A DNA stretch of 64,000 nucleotides from assembly GCA_949751835.1 (NCBI GenBank), contig CATKHK010000023.1:432604-496603 (forward strand), read 5' to 3'. Position numbers and translations under genes: made by a program. Positions 10,919 through 21,697 of the stretch are shown here, one piece after another (the stretch's first letter is position 1; each line of letters starts with the position of its first letter). The notes under the pieces are model-generated. The model saw only the letters and a list, made by a program, of their open reading frames with translations. It was not told the DNA's origin and did not search any database. The stretch is from Blepharisma japonicum. Its lineage: Eukaryota; Ciliophora; Heterotrichea; Heterotrichida; Blepharismidae.

Positions 10919-11379
10919 TTAGCTTGCATCAGCTTTCATGATATATTTAACTAATTTGAATGTTTTTATATTGGTTTATAAATCTGATGTAAGATGGAAG
11001 CATAAAAAATAAAAGTCAAGAAAAAATTAAGCTTTAGTTGAATAAACTCTTAGGTCAGTAACCAAGTTTCATCCCGAATTTTATAGAAAGAATATAAATA
11101 AATGGGTTTCTATGAAATAATAAAATTATCCTACTATAAATTAATCGAAGAAATTAATAATTAAATAGCTCATTCTTTTTAATATGCTTTTTACATGCGA
11201 AGGTTTTTTCTGCAGCCAGATTTGGATTTATGAATTAAAATAATCTAAAAAGTCAAAAAACGCGAAAGAGTAGCATCAGAAAATTATTAAAATCAATAAA
11301 AATTAAAAAAATGAGTGAAATCAATAAGAAATTAGATTCTAAATAACAGTAAATGATAAAACTAAGCAGATAAATTTTA
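10919..11379. other. convergent intergenic spacer
   Basis: Lies between the 3' end of the small plus-strand ORF and the 3' end of the minus-strand Pam18 gene. It is AT-rich with no gene seen. Confidence 0.5.
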
Positions 11380-11709
11380 TTATTTTTGTATCAAAACTCC
11401 TTTAGCTTCATTCACTTTTGTTGCAAGATAAGTTGATCCTCCATTATCAGGGTGGTTTAAAAGCATCAGTCTTTTGTGTGCAGCAAGAATCTTGTCCTCT
11501 GGAGCTGATTCCCTGACGCCAAGGATTAAAGATGCCTCCCTTCTTGTCATTGGATTTTCAAATGGGCCCATATATAGCTTTGCTCTTGGAGAATCCAAGC
11601 TTAAACCTCCTGCTTTCGCTGCTTTTGATTGTCTAATTGCACGAATAACCACCTTGCTTGAGGCTGCAGCAAATATTAAGCCTAGGCCAATAAGAGCGAA
11701 GTGTGACAT
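11380..11709 (-). CDS. PAM18: mitochondrial import motor J-protein Pam18/Tim14
   Basis: 109-residue protein with the standard layout: an N-terminal membrane segment (~4-24), a short basic matrix stretch, and a C-terminal degenerate J domain. The J domain runs MTRREASLILGVRESAPEDKI and carries the HPD motif at 86-88 (LNHPDNGGS). Pam18/Tim14 (DNAJC19) stimulates mtHsp70 at the TIM23 import channel from the inner membrane. The length matches the family (~110-170). No Pam16 partner is in the window. The neighbour upstream is CDK1 in head-to-head orientation. Confidence 0.93.
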   Translation of the reverse strand: MSHFALIGLGLIFAAASSKVVIRAIRQSKAAKAGGLSLDSPRAKLYMGPFENPMTRREASLILGVRESAPEDKILAAHKRLMLLNHPDNGGSTYLATKVNEAKGVLIQK

Positions 11710-12032
11710 TTTATTTATATTTGTTATGCTTTAAGGTAAATTTATATAATTTCTGTGAATTTATTTTAACTAATATAATTTAATGATTTATAGTACCTCA
11801 CGCTTCAGATAGATATATGATAAAGATAAATCTCATATTTATCAATTAGAAATACAAATCATAAATCAAATTTTTAGTAGGAAAATAATAATCTATCCCG
11901 ATTTTAGCCAGAAGCCACCACTGTATGTGCTTGTTTAATATTATAGAGCTATTTAAATTACCAGCGAAATAATAGCTTGATAAAAAGATTATGCACTTTC
12001 CAGCCATTTTTAACAATTTTTCATAATTTGAA
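11710..12032. other. divergent promoter region (PAM18 / CDK)
   Basis: Head-to-head spacer of 323 bp, AT-rich, with no gene recognised. It should hold both promoters. Confidence 0.5.
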
Positions 12033-12938
12033 ATGGAAAGAATCGAGCGATATCAAAAGATCGAGAAAATCGGAGAAGGCACCTATGGTGTAGTTTACAA
12101 GTCCCGAGACAGAAACACAGGAGAAATAGTTGCATTGAAGAAGATCCGACTCGAATCAGAAGATGAAGGAGTCCCATCTACAGCAATTCGTGAGATCTCT
12201 TTGCTCAAAACCTTAAGACACCCAAATGTGGTGAAGCTTCATGATGTGGTTCATACAGATCAGAAGTTATACTTGATATTTGAATTCCTAGATCATGACC
12301 TAAAAAAGCATATGAATATTTTAGGCTCACCTTTACCTCCTATGACAGTAAAAAGTTTCCTATACCAAATCATTTCTTCATTAGCCTACTGCCACACTCA
12401 TAGAGTCCTGCATCGGGATTTAAAACCTCAAAACATCCTTATTGATCTACAAGGGAGCGTCAGACTTGCCGATTTCGGCTTGGCAAGAGCTTTTGGCCTG
12501 CCTATTAAAACATATACTCATGAAGTTGTTACACTTTGGTATCGTGCCCCAGAAATCTTATTAGGAGCTAGGCAATATTCAACACCTGTAGATATTTGGT
12601 CAGTAGGGTGCATTTTTGCAGAAATGGCTCAAAAAAGAGCACTATTTATGGGAGACTCAGAGATTGATCAGATTTTTAAGATATTCAGGGTGCTTGGGAC
12701 GCCAAATGAAGAAACATTTCCAGGGGTTACAGGATTTCCTGACTTTAAACCTACTTTTCCGAAATGGAGAGCGCAGAATATAGCAAGATTTGCTTCAAAT
12801 CTTGATGAAAATGGTATTGATTTGTTGTCAAAAATGGTATGCTATGATCCAGCCAAAAGAATTTCAGCTAAAGCTGCAATGATGCATCCATATTTCAATG
12901 ATCTAGACACTTCGTGCCTAGCTCCATATAATATATAA
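12033..12938 (+). CDS. cyclin-dependent kinase 1 (PSTAIRE CDK)
   Basis: 301-residue kinase with all CDK hallmarks: GEGTYG at 14-19 (inhibitory Thr/Tyr T17 and Y18), the exact cyclin-binding PSTAIRE helix at 48-54, HRDLKPQN at 127-134, DFG at 147-149, and an activation-loop Thr (T162) in [14 protein letters not shown]. The GDSEIDQIF segment of the CDK insert is present. Length and motifs place it with CDK1/2, which drives the cell cycle with cyclins. No intron and no in-frame TGA. The gene is complete. Confidence 0.96.
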   Translation: MERIERYQKIEKIGEGTYGVVYKSRDRNTGEIVALKKIRLESEDEGVPSTAIREISLLKTLRHPNVVKLHDVVHTDQKLYLIFEFLDHDLKKHMNILGSPLPPMTVKSFLYQIISSLAYCHTHRVLHRDLKPQNILIDLQGSVRLADFGLARAFGLPIKTYTHEVVTLWYRAPEILLGARQYSTPVDIWSVGCIFAEMAQKRALFMGDSEIDQIFKIFRVLGTPNEETFPGVTGFPDFKPTFPKWRAQNIARFASNLDENGIDLLSKMVCYDPAKRISAKAAMMHPYFNDLDTSCLAPYNI

Positions 12939-13068
12939 ATAAATTTTTATTTATTGATATTTTAATGCTGTGCTAAATTTAATTTATCTATTAGAAATTT
13001 CACAAATACCACGAAATCACTATAAATTCACTAAAAATCTGTAAAATTAATTTCACTAAAAAGTTAAT

Positions 13069-13701
13069 TTAATCCATCCTAGCTTTTAATGTCCTCGCAG
13101 TAATTCCACTTGGCGTAATGATATAAATCACTGCACCCCACCCTGAAAGAGCATCCCTATCCAAGGCTGACAACATGCACTGAGATGCCACTTCAAAAAG
13201 ATCTTCTGGTTCTAAATCAGGCTTAACAAAGCTTTCACATGCTCCCAGCATCAGCTCAGAAGCTGTTCCAACGCAAAAGAAATTATCTCCATCTGTCATA
13301 CACCCGATTGAGTCACTGGTAGAAATATAAGGCTCATTATTTTCGTCTAAGCCAGCTACTATTGGTTCTATGAAATAAGGGCCAAATCTTCTTCCATATA
13401 GCATATTGGAGATCAGCCATGACAAAGTTTTAGGCTGAATCTGTCGGTTTTCTTTCAAAGTATAGAGATTAAGCTTGTATTTGAGGTCTGCACCTATTGT
13501 CTGGACGTCTCCTCCTAATCCGATGAAGCCTGCTACACACTTGTCGGTCATCTTGAAGACACGCTGGAAAGTTGTGCTGACTGTTTTGTATTGGGCACCA
13601 AGACGACGATCCATTGCGACTGCGACACAGTTTTTACCTTTGATTGCGAGGACTGAGCCACCGTGGAAATTGAAGATATTTGACTATGTTGATCTTACCA
13701 T
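13069..13701 (-). CDS. PSMB3: 20S proteasome subunit beta type-3
   Basis: 205 residues, the same length as the human protein. The first codon ATG (13699-13701) is followed at once by a 15-nt intron (13684-13698), which joins M to SNIFNFHGGSVLAIKGKNC. The N-terminal GGSVLAIKGKNCVAVAMDRRLG, the central RFGPYFIEPIVAGLD, the DxIGC segment and the ending TARTLKARMD match beta3 closely. Beta3 is a structural, non-proteolytic subunit, so the missing catalytic Thr is normal. It ends in TAA. An intron after only one codon is notable, and a reader that ignores it would start the protein too late. Confidence 0.96.
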
Positions 13702-13822
13702 CTTGCTAAGTTATTGAGAATATTAAGAGGGAGAAAATAAATGATAACTGCAAATTTCAGCTGCTTAAGATGACTCTTAATTGTTAATTTATTCAAGAAA
13801 ATTTCTGAAGAAATCTGCTTTA

Positions 13823-15316
13823 TTATATTCTATTTGACTCATTTTTATCGTGCTCGGACAATTTGCTGAGCATGGTTTCTGTGAACTCGTCAAAATCGAT
13901 TTCTCCATCCCCGTTTGTATCTGCTTCTCTCAGTATATTCAAAAAATCAGAATGGTTACGGTCGTTACCTCCTAGAGATTGTTTTAGCTCTTCAAGAGAG
14001 ATTTTTCCACTTCCGTCAATGTCATAAACTTTAAAAACTTGATATAGTTTTTCCTTGCTTAAAGCTTTCCTTCAGTTCATTGCAGCTGTTAAAAATTCGG
14101 AATAATCAATATAACCATTATTATCTAAATCGCAATTTGTCATCAATTCATGTACATCCATTTTTATTGCCTGGTGTACCTTTTTTATTCCTTTAGTCAA
14201 TTCTTCTTCACTTAATTTTCCATCTCCATTTTCATCAAGTTCATGGAATATATCTCTAAGATGCGCGATCTCAACATTTGTTGACATATGTGAAACGATA
14301 AATGTCAATGTAGCCTTTTGAAGTCTATTGCTTATATTGAAAGCTACTAAATTTTTTAAAGACGTAGATACTATTGGATTGTCTTTTATTGAGTTGCTGG
14401 CTCGCTGTTTTATTCAATTATGCTCAAAAACTTCATCTATTGTTGGTCGATTCTCGGGATTTTTTTGAAGCATCCATTTAATCAGGTCTTTTGCTTCTTT
14501 TGAGATCTCATCTCACACAGAAAAATTAAAAGAAACTCGTTTTTCTTGTATTTTTTTATAAAGAGACTGCTCTGATTTTGCTTTAAATGGTACTAAACCT
14601 GACAACATTATATAAAGAATAATCCCCAAACTCCATATATCACATTTATTATCATAACTTCCTGAAATCATTTCAGGAGCTGCAAAATATGAAGTTCCAG
14701 TAAATTTAGTAAGTTTTCCATTTGGTTTTATGAACTGTGAGTGCTTAAATCCAACAATTTTTAATTTTGAATCTACTGAATCGTTTTCAAATAAAATATT
14801 TTCAGGCCTCAAATCTCCGTGCACTACCCCAACAGAGTGGCAATGCTTAATTCCGAAAATAATTTCCCTCATAAATTTAGCCGCTTGGTTTTCAGAAAAA
14901 CTTTCCATTTGCCCCATTTTTTCGAATAATTCTCCTCCAGTGCAAAGCTCTGTAACTAAATGTAAGTATAATTTATCATCGTAAACTTCATACACTTTTA
15001 TAATATTTGGGTGGTCTAATTTTCTCAATACTTCAACTTCGTCTAATACTTTATCAATTTTATAGCGATCATTTGCGTCAACTAAAATAGATTTAATTGC
15101 ACGCTGAAGACCGGTCTTTTTTTCTGTGCCTATTTTCACTTCATAATAACCATCTTCTATCCAAGCATCTCCAAGGTCATAATTTTTAGTTACTTTACAC
15201 TCAAAAAATTTTACAAAATTACCTTGCTTTATACTCATTTTTCTTATATGGGGTTTTGGTTTGAGTGTTTTGGGCTTTTTGGTTTCTTGATCTTGCTGAC
15301 TTGTGCAGCAACCCAT
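13823..15316 (-). CDS. CDPK-like protein, predicted pseudokinase, copy 1
   Basis: 497 residues with the CDPK layout: kinase domain (~45-315), junction, four EF-hands. The start MGCCTSQQ (Gly2 for myristoylation, Cys3/Cys4 for palmitoylation) was preferred over an ATG five codons upstream. The EF-hand loops are canonical: DENGDGKLSEEE, DLDNNGYIDYSE, DIDGSGKISLEE and DTNGDGEIDFDE. The kinase core is damaged: HGDLRPEN (166-173) replaces HRDLKPEN, the DFG triplet is GFK (VGFK, 188-191), and the Gly-rich loop (DGYYEVKIG) lacks its glycines. Lys75 (QRAIK) and AAPEM remain. Calcium binding is expected, phosphotransfer is not. Two TGA = Trp codons are used. It is a tandem duplicate of the next gene. 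Confidence 0.92.
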
Positions 15317-16034
15317 ATTTTTTATAACCATCTATTTTCAGATTTTTTATTTTGTCAGAGATTTATTTTCCATGGTTAATTGCATTTATTTTTTACATTA
15401 TAACATTATTTCAACACATTATGCTTAATGATGAGTTTTTCTCATTCTGGGATAAAATTTCGACATAAATAAATTTAGTAAGCCTCGCACCTTGATGGAA
15501 TAATTTCTTAATTAAAATCAAGACAATAAACTAAAACTTAGATTTATATACAGCATCAGCACCTTTATTAATGATGTAGCCTGAAAAATTGAAAAATTGA
15601 CTTGGCAACTGAATAGCAAAATTAATCCCTTCGTCAGTAATTGTCCAATTAATAAGTTGCTTAGGCTATAATAATTATATAGCTCAATTAAAAGGGATAA
15701 TTAATATTTTCATCTCCCATTTGCAAGATGCTATTTATAAGGATGAAATAGGTAGAGTGACATTTTAAACAATACAGATTATGAGTTTATAAAATCGAGT
15801 GATCTTCAAGGTTACTATATCTTAGCATCATTAAAGGAAACCATATATATGATTCTTACAAAATATAAAATATTATGATCAAATGACTTCAATTAATAAA
15901 CATTTATTATCATCTCTAAGGTAAAAATTGTATTAGCTAAATTATTATAAAATATTAATGGAAGAAAATAAATAATAAGATCAAGTTTAAAACTTGAAAT
16001 TGGCTTACTACCCATAAAAGCGGAAATTTCTTAG
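15317..16034. other. spacer between CDPK-like duplicates
   Basis: 718 bp, AT-rich, with no recognisable gene. It separates two co-directional paralogues and contains the promoter of copy 1. Confidence 0.5.
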
Positions 16035-17573
16035 TTAATTATTTAATTTTTTAAAGAAAATTTCTGAAGTAATTTGCTTTTTATATTCTGTTTCATTCAC
16101 ATTATCATGCTTAGATAGCTTGCTGAGCATAATTTCTGAGAATTCATCAAAATCTATTTCTCCATCTCCATTTTTATCTGCTTCTTTCAATATATTCAAG
16201 AACTCAAGATGGTTGCTATCGTTACCTCCCAGGGACTGCTTTAACTCTTCAAGAGAGATTTTTCCACTTCCATCAATATCATATACCTTAAAAACTTGAT
16301 AAAGCTTTTCCCTGCTTAAAGTTTTTCTCCAATTCATAGCAGCAGTTAAAAACTCTGAATAATCAATATATCCATTATTATCAGAGTCACAGTTTTTCAT
16401 CAACTCATGTATATCCATTTTCACTGACTCAGGAATCTTTTGGAAGCCTTTGGTTAGCTCTTCTTTGCTTAATTTTCCATCTCCGTTTTCATCAAGAGCT
16501 TGAAAAATTTCACTAAGATGAGCTATTTCTGCATTAGATGAGAGATAAGATGTTATAAAAGTCAGAGTGGCCTTTTGAAGTTTGTTACTTATGTTGAAAG
16601 AGGCTAAATTTGCTAATGATTTAGAAACTATTGGATTGTCTTTTATTGAATTATTAGCTCGTTGGTTTATTCATTTATGCTTACAAATATCATCTATTGT
16701 AGGACGATTTGATGGTTTTTTCTTAAGCATCCATTTTATCAAGTCTTTTGCCTCTTTGGAAATCCCGTCTCACACAGAAAAATCAAACGAAACTGGCTTT
16801 TCCAGTATTTTTTTATAAAGTGATTGCTCAGATTTTGCTTTATATGGAGCTAAACCTGAAAGCATTATATAAAGAATAATCCCCAAACTCCATATATCAC
16901 ATTTATTATCATAACTTCCTAAAATCATTTCAGGAGCTGCGAAATATGAAGTTCCAGTAAATTTCGTTAATTTTTCGTTTGGTTTTATGAACTGTGATTT
17001 TTCAAACCCAACAATTTTTAGTTTTGCATCTACTGACTCATTTTCAAATAAAATATTTTCAGGCCTCAAATCTCCGTGCACTACCCCAACAGAGTGGCAA
17101 TGTTTAATTCCAAAAATAATTTCTCCCATCAATTTAGCCGCTTGGTTTTCCGAAAAATTTTCCATTTGGCCCATTTTTTCGAATAATTCTCCTCCAGAAC
17201 AAAGTTCTATTACTATGTGCAAGTACAAATTATGATGGTAAACTTCATACACTTTAATAATGTTTGGGTGGTCCAATTTTCTCAATACTTCTACTTCACT
17301 TAATAAATGATCAATTTTATGGCTACTATTTACACCAACTAAGATAGATTTGATCGCCCGCTGAAGACCGGTCTTTTTTTCTATTCCTATTCTAACTTCA
17401 TAGTTTCCATCTTCAAATCAAATTTCTCCTAGTTCATAATTTTTAGTTACTGCGCATTCTAAAAATTTTACAAAATTGCCTTGCTTTATGCTTAAATTTC
17501 GCCTATGAGTTTTTGACTTGATTTTATTTGCTCTTTTTGCTGATTTTACTTGCTGACTTGTACAGCAGCCCAT
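16035..17573 (-). CDS. CDPK-like protein, predicted pseudokinase, copy 2
   Basis: 512 residues, clearly a paralogue of the neighbouring gene along its whole length. It begins MGCCTSQVKSAKRANK with the same acylation signal and uses several TGA = Trp codons (for example in GEIWFEDGNYEV). It has HGDLRPEN for HRDLKPEN and GFE where DFG should be (LKIVGFEKSQF). The Gly-loop is degenerate; the VAIK Lys and AAPEM are kept. Four EF-hands follow, ending DKNGDGEIDFDEFSEIML. Both copies share the same lesions, so loss of the Mg-binding Asp preceded the duplication. A role as a membrane-tethered calcium sensor or scaffold is inference. Confidence 0.92.
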
Positions 17574-18480
17574 ATTTTTTATTCAGCCGTTTAATTATCA
17601 TTGATGTTTGACTTTCTTTCCTTTAGATAATTTTATGAATAAATAATTGCATTTATATAATATCGAAATTAATAATCTTGATTGCTATGCTATAGACAAG
17701 GACAAATTATAATTTGTCCTGCGCTATGAGCTGCCCAAATACTTAAGGAAGATATAAGAGAAACATAAGTCATTGAGTTATTTTTCAAGAGTTGGGTGCC
17801 CAGAAACAAGCTATCATCCAACTTGAGTTATATACTCATAGATAAAGCTTATAAGCAAAGTTTAAATAGTAAAAAGCAAGCATGATTATCAACATTTTGT
17901 TGTTTGCTGAGTCAATTTTTTTACAACCAAAATCAAAGATTTTATCTGGGGAAAGAATTTAAAAACTCAATTAAAAAATTAAAATTATTTTTTTTTAATT
18001 TATCCCATGTTGGTAAGTTTAATTAAAAATGGATTTTATCTCTTATAGAACGAAAATTCTTTAGCATAATTTTATCAGGATTAAAATTAACGTTTGCTTC
18101 CCTATAAGTATTTTTGCATATTACGGATCCTAAGTTATAGGCATCACTCATACCTCATTTAAGAAAATTTTAACTCAGATTTAATCCTATCCGACTCTGT
18201 TTCACTTCATGAATGATATTAAAAACGCCCTTATTGAAAGAAATCACGCCCAACAGCTCATAAATAAATTGAAGGATAATGCTAAATTAAATTCTGGAAT
18301 TGAATTAAAATTGAAATAAAATTTGTCCTCCAATGCTAAGAAATATCTTCTAATATTTATTTACTATTTCTTAATATAAACATCAGTAATATATCCTAAT
18401 AAGTCATAAGTATAAACATTATAAATTTCAAAAGATTAAAGTTATGCATTATAAAATAAAGTGACTATCAAATTATGATT
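17574..18480. other. 907-bp spacer with a 22-bp perfect palindrome
   Basis: AT-rich and non-coding by inspection. It contains a perfect inverted repeat at 17699-17720 whose left arm is AGGACAAATTA. Nothing else was recognised. Confidence 0.5.
17699..17720. repeat. 22-bp perfect palindrome
   Basis: Each arm is 11 bp (AGGACAAATTA and its complement) with no spacer. It lies ~125 bp upstream of the CDPK-like copy 2 start codon. It could be a cruciform or a binding site for a symmetric dimer. No function is known. Confidence 0.7.
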
Positions 18481-19005
18481 TTACATTACAAGCCATTTAT
18501 GAGGCTTATAATATTGAGGGTTTCCTAAAGTAAGAGTTTTTTCTATGAGAAGCACATAAAAAAATACCATAAAAATGCTTCTTACCCAGTATACAATTTC
18601 ATACCCAGGATGACTCCATAAATTGATCACAGTAGTCTCATTCATCACAATTTCAAGCCTCAGCCCTTTTTCCAGCCCAAAAAGTATCAAATGAACAGGA
18701 AAAGCCAAAAAAATTGAAAGAAATTCCCTACAAAGTATCCCAATAAGTCCAAATCTAAAAAGGAATGTCTGCCAAACCAAGAAAAACAGCCAACAAATAA
18801 TTAGTACTTGGATCCCTCCTTGGATTCCAAAGAAAATCAAAACAATAATATCTTCAATCCCACTTGTATAATCTTCTTGACCAGGAATTGCGCACTCTCC
18901 ATAATAAGTATACGCATTTGTAACCACGTCACAGAGCAAAAGGAAATAAAAGAACATCAGTTTCACTCCAAATGAACGCGCTTCTACGAGTTCTGCCCTC
19001 GCCAT
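18481..19005 (-). CDS. TMEM138: TMEM138-like ciliary transition-zone membrane protein
   Basis: 174 residues with four membrane segments (~13-32, ~50-77, ~83-108 and ~137-158). The segment TFLFRFGLIGILCREF and the ending LLIEKTLTLGNPQYYKPHKWL line up well with TMEM138 (TFVFQAGLVNLLFHKF and KRTAVRLGDPHFYQ). TMEM138 is a small four-TM protein needed for ciliary transition-zone function and is mutated in Joubert syndrome. Its presence fits a heavily ciliated cell. The start ATG is preceded by an AT-rich leader, and it stops at TAA. No in-frame TGA. Confidence 0.85.
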   Translation of the reverse strand: MARAELVEARSFGVKLMFFYFLLLCDVVTNAYTYYGECAIPGQEDYTSGIEDIIVLIFFGIQGGIQVLIICWLFFLVWQTFLFRFGLIGILCREFLSIFLAFPVHLILFGLEKGLRLEIVMNETTVINLWSHPGYEIVYWVRSIFMVFFYVLLIEKTLTLGNPQYYKPHKWLVM

Positions 19006-19041
19006 TTATGAATATTAATTTAAATTTTATTTGATTTGTAT

Positions 19042-19995
19042 TTACACAAGCTTTTTTTTAGCCCAGGTTGCTAGTTTTGGCACTTCGCTCCATCGGCTTT
19101 CATAGGATTTGCAGCCTAAAACTGTAACAATTAATTGTGGCTCTGAAGTGTTGGTTCTTACGCATAAGCAGGGTCCTGCTTTGTAGGTATGCCCAGTTTT
19201 TATACCATCAAAGCCTTTTCCTAATAATTTGTTTGTACTTTTTCATGTAATTTTTCTATCTCCAGTATCAGTATTTTCAATTACACAAGAATAGCTTTTG
19301 GTATTTACAACTGAACAGAAAAAATCATTTTTCAATGCATAAGAAGCTAATTTACATACATCCCTAACCGTAGAGAAGTTAGGTTTTATTGATAGTCCAT
19401 GTGGATTTTTAAAATAAGTATTTTCTAGATTTAGCTCTCTAGCGAATTCATTCATCCCTTTCACGAATTGCGATATTGGTGGTCCTTCATTTTTAAGTCC
19501 ACCAAAATATTCAGCTAACGCTACAGCAGCGTCATTTCCTGAAGGAAGCATAAGTCCATAAAATAGATCTTTAAGCATAATCTCGTCTTTTTCTTTTAAC
19601 TTTGCAGTAGTTCCTGTTGTATCTGCTGATTTCTTGCTTATTGTGATTTTATTAGAATAGCTTATATTGAGCTCTCCAGCTAATTTAATGCTATAAATAC
19701 AGGTCATTATTTTAGTAAGACTTGCGATTTCTCTTTTTTCGTCAAATTTGGAGCCATATAGCATTTCTCCAGTATCAGGCTGAAATATTCCTCAAGCTTT
19801 TGCAGATATATAAGGTGGAATAAGATGAATTGGCTTTGGAACTGATTCTGTAGGTGAATATGGTAGCAAGCTTGAAATGTTTTTTTTAGGACTTGGAGTC
19901 AGGTTTCTAAAAGATTGTGGGACTGCTCGTGGCTTTGAGCGGCTTCTTGATGAAGAGATGCTGGGGAGAAATAAAAAGTTTGGTTTTGCTTCCAT
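19042..19995 (-). CDS. D-alanyl-D-alanine carboxypeptidase-like protein (peptidase S11)
   Basis: 317 residues read through TGA at 19792-19794 and 19243-19245. All three motifs of penicillin-binding D,D-carboxypeptidases are intact: SLTK (92-95, acyl-Ser92), SGN (152-154) and KTG (266-268). The ordering and the LMLPSGNDAAVALAEY context are typical of family S11 (DacA). The Ser/Pro-rich N-terminus (residues 1-65) shows no signal peptide, and the bacterial C-terminal beta-domain is absent. The bacterial enzyme trims peptidoglycan stem peptides. A ciliate has no wall, so the substrate may be bacterial muropeptides or something else. I chose the ATG at 19995; upstream in frame is only a TTG. Confidence 0.9.
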
Positions 19996-20603
19996 ATTCG
20001 ACAAACTTTTCAAAATAATCCGAGTAAATCTATAATATTAACTTCCTAATTATAAGGACTTTATAATTTTTTTATTTTAGACTTTATAATAATTTTATTT
20101 AAGTTTTCTGTCATTTCTATTTCTTTCAATAAAAATATGTTTAGTTTTTCTTACTCTTAAAATTAGTCAAAAGCAAGTGATGCCAGTAAAAGATTCTACT
20201 GTAGACTCTAATTTTATTCATTATGCTTAAAAAAAATGCATAACTGACTAGAAAATTTTCTAGTGGCTACGATTTTTTATTGTCCTAATTTTCAAAGATT
20301 TTAGTTAAATAAATGTCCGATAAGCCTTCAGTATCTTAGCTCCTTCAAAAAGAATAAATAAGCACTAATGCTTCCTTATGAATATCAAAGAAAAATAATT
20401 ACTGATCATAATAAGCACTCGAATATGGCCATTTTAATAGAGGGATTTCAACCCTTTTTGAAATAAAAGATCGTTCATCGAGAATTTTCTGCATTTTATT
20501 TGTGGCTAATCCACTTACTAAATATCAAAACTCATAAAGAATAATTGAATCTAAAATAAGCGATAATTTTAAAGCAATTATCTGCATTGGCAAGCACTTG
20601 CTA
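19996..20603. other. 608-bp spacer, nothing recognised
   Basis: AT-rich sequence between two minus-strand genes with no supported gene. Confidence 0.5.
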
Positions 20604-20981
20604 TTACCCAACAGAGTTTAAGAGATGCAGCATTACAGGAAGCTTAATTTCAGTTGGGCAGACTTTTCTACTGTTATCAACAACTGGTAAGATTGGCAAA
20701 GTGCCTTGCGATGTTTGAAAATTTAAATTAACATTAGGGGTATCTATAATGTGTCGAGAAAGCAAGAATATGCCGACTTGCTTATGTTGTGTTTCATTAT
20801 TTCCAGCTTCAATACTATAAGTTTCCTCTCTTTCTATTGAAGGAGGCTTGTTGTTTACTATACCAATTTTTAAATGTTCTGAATTAATGTGCCTTGCCAA
20901 TGTGTACTTTGTTCTATAAACCTTGTTGCAGAGCTCATAGTAGCATCTGAACACTCTATCTTCCATGGTTTTTATTACCAT
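20604..20981 (-). CDS. single C2H2 zinc-finger protein (125 aa)
   Basis: One zinc finger near the N-terminus: C-x4-C-x12-H-x4-H in CYYELCNKVYRTKYTLARHINSEH (the finger runs from CYYELC to NSEH). The rest is low complexity with no known domain. There is an in-frame TAG not far upstream of the ATG, so the start is bounded; a second Met at codon 6 is the alternative. A single finger may bind nucleic acid or protein. Function unknown. Confidence 0.7.
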   Translation of the reverse strand: MVIKTMEDRVFRCYYELCNKVYRTKYTLARHINSEHLKIGIVNNKPPSIEREETYSIEAGNNETQHKQVGIFLLSRHIIDTPNVNLNFQTSQGTLPILPVVDNSRKVCPTEIKLPVMLHLLNSVG

Positions 20982-21131
20982 TTCTCAGTTATATCTAGAA
21001 TATATATCTAAAAAGTCGTGCTATAAATGGTGCTGTGCATAAAACAAAAAAAAACTTTCCGAGTAGCTAGTAAATTATTAATAGGTTATTTTTGTAAATT
21101 ATGATAATAGGGCTTGAAAAAAGGATAAATT

Positions 21132-21689
21132 ATGATTATTTCGAATTTCTTAAAAGATCCTATTATAGCGACTATTCATTTCCCGAAAACTATTAGAGAT
21201 ATACCGACTGATATTCAATTTCCAAGCTGCTCAGCTAATTTCTGTAGGATTAGTACTGTGCAGCAGAATCCTGAATACTTGGAAGCAAAACTTAGAAATC
21301 TGAGATCATTTTCACAAAATCAAGGGGTACTTCTTTTGGTTTTAGACTCAGAAGACTTGCAATGTTTGGAATTAATCAACATAAAATGTTTTGAGTACAA
21401 TTGTTTATTGCTTGTAGCAACCACCGCCATGGATCTTCAAAAATACATTGAAGGGTTTGCATCAAGACCGAAGCCACAGCCGGTTTATAAAGATGCAGGG
21501 GATTTTCTTAAGCAAATAAAAGGCGTCAATAAAAGCGATATTAAGAAATTACTAGAGAGATGGGGGACTCTAAGCAAAATTAGCAAACAAAGTGAGCAGG
21601 ACATGCTGAATGTAAAAGGTATAGGCAAAGAAAAAGCGAAGAAGATTTGCAATGTTTTATTTTCTAATTTAGCAAGATCTAATAATTAA
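21132..21689 (+). CDS. ERCC1: ERCC1/Rad10-like DNA repair protein
   Basis: 185 residues. The first ~115 residues match the ERCC1 central nuclease-like domain (VLLLVLDSEDLQCLELINIKCFEYNCLLLVA, followed by the MDLQKYIEGFASRP region). Residues ~125-180 form the tandem helix-hairpin-helix, with VNKSDIKKLLERWGTL and LNVKGIGKEKAKKICNVLF. ERCC1 is the catalytically inactive partner of XPF in nucleotide-excision and interstrand-crosslink repair. The protein is short for the family and lacks the N-terminal extension, as in some protists. XPF is not in the window. Confidence 0.85.
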   Translation: MIISNFLKDPIIATIHFPKTIRDIPTDIQFPSCSANFCRISTVQQNPEYLEAKLRNLRSFSQNQGVLLLVLDSEDLQCLELINIKCFEYNCLLLVATTAMDLQKYIEGFASRPKPQPVYKDAGDFLKQIKGVNKSDIKKLLERWGTLSKISKQSEQDMLNVKGIGKEKAKKICNVLFSNLARSNN

Positions 21690-21697
21690 TAAGTTCT

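Noticed and set aside
13823-17573. Calling the CDPK-like genes active kinases
   Set aside because: The DFG aspartate is absent in both copies; the name is kept only for overall similarity.
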